Shown here in pieces: positions 1-9,227 of a stretch of 64,000 nt of DNA. The first letter of the stretch is position 1. Every line of letters begins with the position of its first letter. A program made the position numbers and the translations under genes. Origin of the DNA: Erythrocercus mccallii (Eukaryota; Chordata; Aves; Passeriformes; Dicruridae). Under the pieces are notes generated by a model. That model saw only the letters and a program-made list of their open reading frames with translations, ran no database searches and was not told where the DNA came from. The stretch covers positions 77,943 to 141,942 of the forward strand of contig VZRG01001683.1 in the NCBI GenBank assembly GCA_013397435.1, in the 5' to 3' direction.

Positions 1-340
1 TGGGGAGCGATGGGGAGCGATGGGCAGCGATGGGGAGCGATGGGGAGCGATGGGGAGCGATGGGGAGCGATGGGCAGCGCCGGGGAGCGATGGGGAGCGC
101 TGGGCAGCGATGGGGAGCGATGGGCAGAGCTGGGCAGCGCCGGGGAGCGCTGGGGAGCGCCGGGGAGCGCTGGGGAGTGATGGGGAGCGATGGGGAGAGA
201 TGGGGAGCGATGGGGAGCGCTGGGGAGTGATGGGGAGCGATGGGGAGCGATGGGGAGCGATGGGCAGCGATGGGCAGCGATGGGGAGCGCTGGGGAGTGA
301 TGGGGAGCGATGGGGAGAGATGGGCAGCGATGGGGAGCGC
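1..340. repeat. 10-bp G-rich minisatellite, about 34 units
   Basis: A tandem array with consensus unit TGGGGAGCGA and variants such as TGGGCAGCGA, TGGGGAGCGC and CGGGGAGCGC. The units stay in 10-bp register from base 1 to about base 340, so the array is open at the left edge and its true length is unknown. The + strand is strongly G-rich. Because the unit is 10 bp, every third unit restores frame and produces spurious 10-residue-periodic ORFs on the + strand. The array ends immediately before the CpG-rich promoter of the RASL11-family gene. Confidence 0.97.
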
Positions 341-653
341 TGGGTGCCGCCCGGTGCCCGGCTCGCTGCAGGAATGTCCCGCTTCCCCCGTGATTGGCTG
401 CGGGATGTGGAGTCAGCTTTCACGGGGGCTGATCAAAAAGTTCCCCTTGGCTCTCCCGAGTCGCTGTCTGAGCTCAGGCATCGGCTGGGGGAGGCCGGGC
501 GCTCTGGCATTCCTGGGGAAAGCCTCTCCAGTGGGATGCGAGGGCTTCTCCCTGCGAGCAAACAGGCGCCGGGGAGCCGCGCTCCCGCTTTTCTGGCCCG
601 GATCGCCTTGAACAGCCATCCCTTCTGGCATGCTTCTCATCCCTGAGGATACG
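341..653 (+). promoter_or_regulatory. CpG-rich promoter and 5' UTR of the RASL11-family gene
   Basis: This GC- and CpG-rich block lies between the minisatellite and the start codon. It contains an inverted CCAAT box (ATTGG at 393-397, a possible NF-Y site). No TATA box is obvious. An in-frame upstream ATG at 630 would add eight residues. The ATG at 654 is preferred because it gives 242 residues, the length I recall for RASL11A. Neither ATG has an ideal context: G at -3 and C at +4 for 630, A at -3 and T at +4 for 654. The transcription start is inferred to lie in this block and was not seen directly. Confidence 0.6.
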
Positions 654-774
654 ATGTCTCAGTACTCCACGAACTTCCTGCTGCTGCCCATCCCGGAGTA
701 CCCCGCGCTGGACTGCGCTCCCAACAAAATCCTCAAGCTGGTGGTGCTGGGCGGCAGCAGCGTGGGCAAGACAG
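654..774 (+). CDS. RASL11A-like: RASL11-like exon 1: N-terminus and P-loop
   Basis: Encodes residues 1-40 plus the first base of codon 41, ending with the P-loop GKT. The donor is ACAG|GTAAGG. The exon lies in the CpG-rich region. The N-terminal extension before the GTPase core (about 27 residues) contains FLLLPIPEY, close to the RASL11A N-terminus. Confidence 0.92.
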
Positions 775-3700
775 GTAAGGCACAGGTGTGTGCCCTGCTG
801 TTCCCTCCCTGCAGCCGCGCCCCGAGCTCCTGCGCTGCCCAGGCACACCCAAACCTGCGAGGTTTGTCGCAGCTCAACTGTTTCAATTTGCTTTTTGTTT
901 CTCAAGAAAAGGCACGGGGGAATTTGTGAGGCGGATGTGCTGTAGGTCCGTGAGCAGCCAGCGGCGAGTTTTGTGCTCACAAATGGTTCTAGCTGGTCTT
1001 GTGCAAATTATTTAACTGGGGCTAAATTTCCACCCCCTAAGAGGTGGCTTTTGTCCTCCTGCTGTAAATGTTTTATGCTCCGCAGGCAAATCACAGCATA
1101 CGAGATGTGCCTTTGTTATTCTCCAAAGCAGAGGAGAAGAAAAGAGGGTAAAAAGTGCATTTGAATATCTGCTCCATGATTTCAGGAATTATTAAAAGCA
1201 GATTGATTTAGTACATCTGTGGTTCCATGGGATTCAGCAAAATGTTTGATTGTTTTGGCTTTGAAGCAGCCACATCTTCAGATTATTTTTAAATAGTTTG
1301 TTGAAGACAGCTGCACAGGCAACTTCATCTAAGGGTGCTAAAGGATGACCCAGTATCACTGTGAGAAAAATGATTGCTTGAAATGAAATCTATTACAAAA
1401 TAATGTTGTTTGCAGAATAAGACATTTTAATAACTCTTAATTAAGTGGTTTTGCAAGTTAGTAGGAACGTACTGAGATCAAAGCACCACAGGAATATGTT
1501 TCTGTTGCCACAATAGGATTTAAATGTTCTATGCAGAAAAAGGACAATGTTCTTATCAAAGATTTTAAGAAAGCAGCTCAGGTTAAGGTGAGTAAGAAGG
1601 CCCAGGGTGCTCCAACATGACCAAGGGTGCAGAGCACATCGAGTTTGTTTGCTGGCCGTGATTTGATATCACTAATGGCTTTTGTGAGGGGTTTTGAGGC
1701 TGGACAGAACAATTTCATCCATCAGCCTCACTTCTTGCATGACATCAAAAGCTTATATTTGGATTAGCTGCAGTCTACTGGCTTGTTGCTCTTTTCCTAA
1801 ATTATTTCAGAGCAAAGGACAGATTGTTTTACCTGTGATCACAGGGAAACAACCTCCCTATCCCATGCTGAGCTGCCACCCTGAATCTGAGTGCTCATTT
1901 CCAACACAAGCTGTGAAAAACTCTGCATTAGGAACCCCAGCTTGGCCCCAGATCTTTGTCTGTGAGTGTTGAGAGCACTCACAGAATAACATGTGAGCAG
2001 CCCAGAGATTAACTCGGTTTCATGTGAGACTCCTTCCTGCAGGAAGATGTGCCAGGGTGGCTCTGGGCTCTCATTCAGGACCCATCTTTTTGTCATTGTT
2101 TTGCAGCCCTGGTCGTGCGCTTTCTCACAAAGAGATTTATTGGGGACTACGAAGCCAACACTGGTGAGTTCTGCCCTCCCCAGCAGCACTGCAGAGAGCT
2201 GGGAAAGAAATCTGCTCTGTTTTGTGACTGGTGCACATTACAGGGAAGCCAAGTGGTGTTAGATGTCCATAAGGTGCATATTTTCAGTTAATAGCCTCGA
2301 GCTATGAAAGCAATAAATCAAAGGCTCATTATTTATGATCCTTTCAGCTGTTTTTTTCCCCCAGGTTGATGGAAAAGGATCACAATAAAAGGTTTGCTTG
2401 GGCACATACCTATACTGCAACACAGGCTCAAGGAACAACCTACACATCAGCTAAACCACAGAAACCCAACGCTGCTCCCCCTGCAGCCCCAGGGAAGGCA
2501 GAGGGGTGTAAAAGGCAGTTCTGAATTTTTCTGTGCATTCCCTTTATTTCAGGGGCTATTATAACCAGGGAGACTTTGAAATTGAAGCCTTCTCTCCATG
2601 AGACAAGCAAAGCAACCATTCATCTCTTGTTTAATCCAGAGGCTGTGTTCATGTGAACTGCTCCAGGAAAACACTGACTGATTTGGCCTGTAGTGCTGTA
2701 GGATGGATCCATGCACCCCATGCTCACCCCTACTGCACATCCCACACGTTGGCCACCTCACAGTTTTGGGGAGAAGGTGGGCAGAATTCAGAAATTCAGA
2801 AAATGCTTCACTTTGGATATGCTTGCTGAGCTCAGGATGAGGAGGGAGCAGCACAAGACACCTTTGATCTGAGGAAATACAATCTGAAAGCTCCTCCTTC
2901 CAGCTCCCCCTCAGTGACCCCGTGTAACCCTGATGGCTGGCTGCACTTTTGCTCTTTCTCTTCTGTCACCTCTTCTCGGGGAGGTTGTACATCAAGTGAG
3001 ACCTGGGGGCTGTGCAGTGACTGCTGCCAGAGCCAGTGCTGGGAGCCACGTGCTTTTCCCATTGAGCTCCCATGCTCATGGCCATGCTGCAGGAGAGGTG
3101 AATATTCCAGCCCTAAGGAACAGGTGGCAGTGCCCTTGGGAGCGCTCAGCTGTGCCTCTCCTCGTGCCAGGCATCAGCAGGAGCAGTGCCTGGCAGCCCC
3201 TGCTCCTTGTTCTGCAGGGCATCATGGAATGGGAACAAGGAGGTGTCTGGTCTTGGTTCAGGGGTGCAATGTCTTCTCAAAAAAACATCTTTACACCTTT
3301 AGATCAGGTCTGTTTTAAAATAGAAACGAAATGCTGCCAGGGCTGGATCCCCTCACGGTATTAAACCATGATATGATAATGTGGGAGGGATTCAGTGCTA
3401 AATTTCCTTGTGTTGAAAATGCTCTATGAGCTCAGGCTCTTTTCCACTGGAATAAAATCACTTGTTTCCTTGAAACAAAGCTGATTTTCAGAAGTGAAGG
3501 CATTACTGTCACTAGCTGGGCTCTCTGTCAATCTGAATTCCTTGCTCTCCAGTGGGTGGATTTCTCCACGTTTGACATTGTTCTGGAGGCAGCAGTGACA
3601 GTTGTGTTGGGGCAAGACAGAAGGGCTGTACACAACAGCTGTGGATTAGCATTTCTCCACACCCCCACGTGACTTGTGTAAAGTTCTAAAGAAAAATAAT

Positions 3701-6700
3701 GATGACATCAGCCTCTGAAGCTGTCCTTGTCACAACCACAGAGAGTTCATAAGACCAGGACTTAAATTTTCATTGTCACTTAACTCAGCTGCAGTAACAA
3801 AATAAAGTTCAAGCCAGGATAGCAGTGGTTAGGTCAGAGCTAGATCAGGCCTAGGTGGGTAGAACTAGCACTTGGCTGTGAATATGCCTCCTCCAGATTA
3901 GCCAAAGTTAGGATTAAAGTGTCTTTGGAGATTTCAACCAAACTCTGCTAAAATCACTCAAACCCCAAAGAGCACCTGGGGATTTGTATACAGTCACTCA
4001 CTCCAAAACTGGAGCACTTTGCTTTTATAAAGGCATTCAGAAAAATGCAGCAGGAAACACTCACACCTTTCACCAGCCACACCTGGATGCCTTCATTTGT
4101 GATTATAAAAAGTGAACTGCACTTATATTTAAAGTCAACAATATGGACTGGAAACCTGAATGGGATTTATGTGTCCACTCTGAGTATGTGACTCAATCCC
4201 AAGTGGCCACTTCCCAGGCTGGCTGTGCATTCAGAACATGTCCCCACACAGCAAACACAACCCCACTTCACTGAGCAAACAGCCACACAAACACTCCAGG
4301 GCCATTCACTTCTCTACTGACAGCTCCACATCCTAAACCTCCAAACTCTGAATTTCAACAGCCCCATTTCACCTTTCCTTTCCAGTTTTGGTTCCCTGGT
4401 ACATCCCTGACTAACGCTCTCCCTTCTCCCCCAGGTGCTTTGTATTCCAGGAAGTTCACCATAGATGGGGAGCAGATCTCTCTGCAGGTGCAGGATACTC
4501 CCTTTGTCTCATTGGAGGTAAAACAACTGCTCTGTGCTTTTCAACACACTTCTGTCTCATGTTTGTTGCCAGCACTTCCATCTGTAATGAGCTCTGCTTA
4601 GCAGCAGGAAAACACCTGGGCTCAAACCCAAGACTAATCAAGGTACTTCAAACTCCACCAAAATGGGCTCTTGAAGGTGTTAAATCAGACTCCTTCAGGA
4701 GTAAGTCAAAATGAAAACAATTTTATTTCCAACACATTACTAAACAGCAGTAAAATCACAATCTGGCTCCCTCCTGCCAAAAGCTTGATTGCTTTGTTTT
4801 CTGTCAAGTGGTTTCTGTCCCTGCAGGGCAGAAAACTCACCTGCCCTGAGGCCCAGCTGGCTCAGCTTGGACCTTCCTCCACACCCAAAGTCTCTCAGAT
4901 TTACAGGAGGGTTTCTTTCCAAGGGGCTGGGCTCCACAGCAGTTGTCATTTCCAGCTATGGTGCTTTGCCCTGCTTTCCTTACTCTGGTTTTAAATCTAA
5001 TTAATTCCTTTTTCTTAAGGTATTAGCATTTATCACGCTCCATTTTCTATCAGTGTTCTAGGCAGTTGGACTCAATAATATTAAAGACCTTTTCCAATCT
5101 TAATGATTCTATAATTCTATTATGGTATTAAAGACCCTTTCCAATCTTAATCATTTGATGATTCTAATATAGTTTAGATTTAATATTCTATCAGTAACCT
5201 CTTTCTAGAAATATTTTTCCCAGCATGTTTTTTCCAAGCTGTCTCTCCTTGAGGATCTGCTTCACATGCAGAACAAGAGGATGAAAATACTGGTTCTGAT
5301 TCATTTCGCATGAAAATGGTTCATTTCACTATGAAAATTCATTTCACTATGAAAATAGTGCCAAAGCAACAGGAAATGTAGTGAAATTTGGGGTTACATG
5401 AATGGTGGCAATCCCATGAGGAATAATTCCTACAGAACAGCAGAGATTTCATGACAAAATCAGGTATTCTCATTGCACCACCAAGCTTAAACTTCTAGGT
5501 GTGGCCTTAACCTCAGCCTAAACTTCAATTTGGCCAATATATGTTGGGATGGGAACCCCAGCTTCTCTCCTCGTGTGTCAGGCTGCCCTGCACAGCTCTG
5601 CACCCCTTGTCTGACCTGCACAGAGCCACGTGTGCCTCTCTGTGCTGTAGCACTCTTCCATCCTGAATTTACAAACTGGGATAAGGCAAATTCCTGCAGT
5701 TCCCATTTCCAGCTGCTCTGACTGGAAGGGGATTGAGGGGGAGAGCTCTGCTGCAATCCCACTCTGTGCAGTGCTGGAGTGCACAGGGCAGGAGCCCTCA
5801 CTTGCTCTGGACACTCAGCAGCAAACAAAAGCTGCAGTGGGGGCTCTCCAAATATTCAAGCGGGATTTAGCAGCACAAAGGCCTTTGCCAGCTTGCCCTG
5901 CACAGAGGAGCTGTGGGGGGCGATTGGGCACCTCTGATAAACACTGAACAAAGGGAATCCCTTCTCTCTTCTGTCCTGTGGAGAAAGGAGGGGTTGCAAT
6001 CATTTAACTCCCCCTTTCCGGCCACATAGATGCTATTTTCCTGTTTAAATTAATACTGTGCCCTTAATTAAGTCTAGTGACTCCAGAGCTGCACAAAATT
6101 CAGTCAAGCCAACAGCTGAGGTTTCTTAGTCAAAAATGATTTTGAATTAATTAGAAGGAGTTTAATTTTCTTTGTCCCAGTCCAAGGTCTCGGCTGTTAC
6201 AAGATCTCCCACCGACACCCTTATCTCACCCTTATCTGTTGATTCAAGTGATGTATCTGCAATAATTGAAGGGACTGTGTTGAAACAGTTTAAGACTGAG
6301 AAAAGGCTGGATTTTTTTTATTAAAATCCTTAAGGAAGAGAGTTTCCTGCACTCTGCAGGCTGAATACAGTGTTTCAGGAGGAAGTCATGTGGAAACCCT
6401 GGGGATTCAAGCCCCCAGAATTGTGAAAGTGTAAGAGAGAAACAGAAGCAGATGAGTGGTTTTGTTGGGTGATTCATTGCTGCTCGGTCTATGCACTGCA
6501 AAGGCCTGTGTGTTTCAAAATTCATTCTGGAGCAGAGATTTCCATTTAAAAAGTAGCCCATTGGCCTTTGATTTCCTGAATAAAGCATTCCACTTGGGAT
6601 TATCCATCCATCCATCTGTCTCGATGCTGGGTGGGCCTAGCTGAGAGTTTCTGCTCTTAGGGCTCTCTCAATGTGCACCTTCTCCAAACCCATTTTCAAA

Positions 6701-9227
6701 GCTTGTCAGTGCAATTAGGTTTTGTTTTTGTTGTTTTAGGTTTTGGTTTGTTTTGTTTTGTTTTTTTTCCCCCCATGAAAGGGTTTTGCTGGTGAAAAGA
6801 AGCTTTCCAGGACATGGAGAGTGGTTAATTATCCCCAGACTGGCTACAACCCAGACCCCAACAGTGCAAATTGCCCTTCTTCCCACAGCCTGCCCCAGCC
6901 TGGCTGGAGTTCACGCTCATTAACCTTCCCAACAAGGCTCTGGGGAGGGTTCCTCTTCCTCATTCTGGTTTGGGCTTTGGGGGGGGAGTGATAAGAGCCT
7001 CTGATAACCAATTTCACTGCTCACAGGATTTAGCTGTGAGCTGGTAAGGGCAAAGAACCTCAAGGTGTGACGAGCCAGTGCCTCTGTGGGCAATAATGAA
7101 ATATTTACAAAGGACACTTGGCTGGCAGAATTCCTGAGGAAAGTTTTAAGCCTAATTTACACTCTGACCCTTCAGAAATTCTGCTTCCTCCTCACAGAGA
7201 GTTCTTTTACTGTCTGATCTACCAGAAGAAAACTGATCAGTTTTACTCATTCTTTTCCACCTCTGCTCTCTGAAGTTAGGCTTTATAATTGATATTTAGG
7301 TCAAAATAGAAGTGATCTGTTTGGGGAGAGTGCTGAGCACTAAGTTCTGTTAGAATTAATGAGAATGGCAGATGTGTATTATGTAGATCAGTAGATAATG
7401 GAATGTGTTTTCTATTAGTCTTGCAGAAGCTGATGAAAATTTCTTGGGTAGAAATTAGCAACAATACTAAAAAATTTGACCTCTGTATTTGTGATGTTGA
7501 ACCTCCCTTAAAATACACAATTTCTACCAGCTTCATGAAGAGCTGTACACAGAATATGCTTGTTGGATATAAAAAAATTTACAGCCTTGCAGAAATGTCA
7601 TATTGACAGGAGCGTCAGTTCTTCCAAAGCAAGCATGGCTGCAGCAGGGATCTCCCTCTCTGGCTGGGCTCTCCCTGTCCCAGCAGGGATAGCAAAGAGG
7701 AGAGGATTAGCTGGAAATAGCTTCAGCCTGACAAGTGAGCTGATCTCTTTTCAAGCCCCCAGTGCTGTATTCAGCTTTGTATTCCCAGAGCTGGTGGTTG
7801 TTGGGGCTCTAAATAGGAGTGGTGATAGACTCAAGAAATGTGTGACCAGAAAAAAATTATAAACCCATCCCTGCTCCAGAAATTACCAATGAGATTTCAC
7901 CTGATTTTCAGTTCCAGTCATTGGTTCTTGGTAACAAATTGCTTTTTTCAAAATAACTTTGCCTCTGACTATTTGGAGACCTGCAAGGCAGGAAAACCTG
8001 GCAGGCTTTACCAAACAGAGTTAGTGAGAGCCTCTGTCCATGGAGACATTGAAAAAAGAATTGAAAAAAGCCCTAAAAGTCACCTTGGGGGACAACTGTT
8101 CACTTCTCATGGTGTGACAAACCTGATGGATTTTTAATGCTCTTACTGTGCCTATCACAATTTTATCCACAATAAGGGTGTGAGTTTCTGACTGGTTGGG
8201 TACAAGAGAATACAGAACTAACTTTTCAAAGCAGTATTTTGGCTTTTCTCTTCAACCAGTTTGCTCTGACCCTTCTCCACTCCACATTCCTGCTTTCCTG
8301 AGAGAATCGTGGAATCAGAGAGGTTGGAAAAGACCTGCAGGACTGAGCCCAACCCGTGACTGATCCCCACCTTGCACTGAGTGCCACATCCAGTCATTCC
8401 TTGTACGCCTCCAGGGATGGGCACTCCAAACCTCCCTGGGCATCCCCTTCCCATGCCTGACCACCCTTTCCATGGAGAAATTCCTCCTGGTACCCAGCCT
8501 AAACCTCCCCTGGGGTGGCTTGAGGCCGTTTCTTCTTGTCCTGTCACTGGGAGCAGAGCCTGGCCCACACTTGGCTACAGGATTGACCTGGGGAGCTGTA
8601 GGGAGTGACCAGGACACCCCTGAATCTCCTTTCCTCCAGGCTGGTGACCTGGCACAGTGTTCCCAACCCCGGGAATTTCCCTGCTGCATCCTGAGAGGTT
8701 TCTGGCAGTCCAAGGGCAAACAGGCCCGTGTTCAAACCGAGCTCTCTGATGTTTTGTAGGATGACACGGAGAGCATCTGCTGCCAGGAGCAGATAAACCG
8801 CTCCATCTACTGGGCCGACGGCTTCGTCTTCGTTTATTCCATCACGGACTACGAGAGCTTCCGCCTGCTGCGGCCGCTGCACCAGCACATCCGCAGGATC
8901 CACCCCAACGCCAACATCCCCCTGCTGCTGCTGGCCAACAAGGGCGACCTGCTGCGGGCCAGGCAGGTGTCCTCCAAGGAAGGGCTGCAGCTGGCCACGG
9001 AGCTGGGCGGCACCTACTGCGAGGTGTCGGCGCGGGAGAACTGCCAGGGCGTGCACGAGGCCTTCCAGCAGCTGTGCCAGGAGCTCAGCAGGAGCAGCGG
9101 CTCCTGCAACGGGGAGAAGAGGAGAGGGCTGCACCTGGTGCGGCCCAAGTCGCCCAACATGCAGGACTTGAAGAGGCGCTTGAAGCAGGCTCTGACTTCC
9201 AAAGGCAAATCTGCCACCGCGCTCTGA
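654..9227 (+). CDS. RASL11A-like: RASL11-family small GTPase (RASL11A-like), complete, four exons
   Basis: The coding exons are 654-774, 2107-2163, 4435-4517 and 8760-9227, all bounded by GT-AG introns and in frame, giving 242 residues. The G1 P-loop GGSSVGKT is at 33-40, and the effector-side stretch FLTKRFIGDYEANTG is at 46-60. The G3 motif is DTPF (80-83), the G4 motif NKGD (147-150) and the G5 motif SAR (177-179). The family-specific tail RPKSPNMQDLKRR begins at residue 215. There is no C-terminal CAAX box, as expected for RASL11, so the protein is probably not prenylated. RASL11A is known as a nucleolar, chromatin-associated GTPase that promotes rRNA transcription; extending that role to this copy is inference. 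The N-terminal FLLxPIPE and the SITDYxS segment match RASL11A better than RASL11B, but divergence from both suggests a separate paralog. The phenylalanine in G3 is unusual. Confidence 0.93.
775..2106 (+). other. Intron 1 of the RASL11-like gene
   Basis: A GT-AG intron of 1332 bp, ending TTTTGCAG. The first part continues the GC-rich island and the rest is AT-rich unique sequence. I see no gene, RNA or clear mobile element in it. Confidence 0.85.
2107..2163 (+). CDS. RASL11A-like: RASL11-like exon 2: switch I region
   Basis: A 57-bp exon joined in phase 1, encoding ALVVRFLTKRFIGDYEANT. This is the most conserved segment of RASL11 proteins, following the P-loop. The acceptor is TTTTGCAG|CCC and the donor is ACTG|GTGAGT. 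Confidence 0.93.
2164..4434 (+). other. Intron 2 of the RASL11-like gene
   Basis: A GT-AG intron of 2271 bp ending in a long pyrimidine tract and CCCCAG. It holds unique sequence with only short chance ORFs. I see no recognisable repeat or RNA gene. Confidence 0.85.
4435..4517 (+). CDS. RASL11A-like: RASL11-like exon 3: G3 region
   Basis: An 83-bp exon that completes the Gly codon (GG|T) and encodes ALYSRKFTIDGEQISLQVQD followed by TPFVSLE. It ends in phase 0 at GAG|GTAAAA. The G3 aspartate is retained, but the residue that is usually glycine (DTPG in the family) is phenylalanine. Confidence 0.92.
5061..5165 (+). mobile_element. CR1 LINE 3'-tail fragment, partly duplicated
   Basis: The sequence resembles the CR1 3' end: a GTTGGACTC-type start, then a TTAAAGACCTTTTCCAATC-type stretch and ATTCTATNATTCTA-like octamers. 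The terminal module occurs twice in tandem, at about 5090-5110 and 5127-5160. It is a degraded, non-coding fragment. Confidence 0.75.
5300..5355. repeat. 18-bp tandem repeat, three units
   Basis: The unit TTCATTTCACTATGAAAA occurs at 5320-5337 and 5338-5355, preceded by a 20-bp variant at 5300-5319. Each unit has inverted ends (TTTCA and TGAAA), so the units can form short hairpins. Confidence 0.85.
6717..6772. repeat. T/G-rich simple repeat
   Basis: A low-complexity GTTTT/GTTTTTG run ending in T8 and C6, inside intron 3. Confidence 0.85.
8302..8645 (-). mobile_element. CR1 LINE 3'-end fragment, antisense
   Basis: The + strand reads as the reverse complement of a CR1 3' end. It begins with a GAATCGTGGAATCAGAGAGG-type tail and continues through the characteristic segments GGAAAAGACCT, CAGGGATGGGCACTCCAAAC, CTGGGCATCC and CTTGTCCTGTCACTGGGAGC, to CTTTCCTCCAGGCTG. 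It is truncated and non-coding. It lies about 115 bp upstream of the exon 4 acceptor. Confidence 0.9.
8760..9227 (+). CDS. RASL11A-like: RASL11-like exon 4: C-terminal half and stop
   Basis: A 468-bp terminal coding exon entered in phase 0 after TTTTGTAG. It encodes residue 88 to the end (242), including NKGD, the SAR motif and the SPNMQDLKRR tail, and stops at TGA 9225-9227. Third positions are very GC-rich compared with the flanking AT-rich introns, which supports coding. Confidence 0.95.
   Translation, partial: DDTESICCQEQINRSIYWADGFVFVYSITDYESFRLLRPLHQHIRRIHPNANIPLLLLANKGDLLRARQVSSKEGLQLATELGGTYCEVSARENCQGVHEAFQQLCQELSRSSGSCNGEKRRGLHLVRPKSPNMQDLKRRLKQALTSKGKSATAL

Larger units (their letters stand above)
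4518..8759 (+). other. Intron 3 of the RASL11-like gene
   Basis: A GT-AG intron of 4242 bp ending GTTTTGTAG. It contains a duplicated CR1 tail (5061-5165), an 18-bp tandem repeat (5300-5355), a T/G-rich simple repeat (6717-6772) and an antisense CR1 fragment (8302-8645) close to the acceptor. The rest is unique AT-rich DNA. Confidence 0.85.

Noticed and set aside
20..646. Long + strand frames with a 10-residue periodic protein upstream of the GTPase
   Set aside because: Produced by the 10-bp minisatellite. The frames do not continue into the GTPase reading frame.
474..980. 168-codon minus-strand frame over GTPase exon 1
   Set aside because: A shadow of the GC-rich exon and promoter, with no family resemblance.
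8544..9134. 196-codon minus-strand frame over GTPase exon 4
   Set aside because: An antisense shadow of the GC3-rich coding exon.
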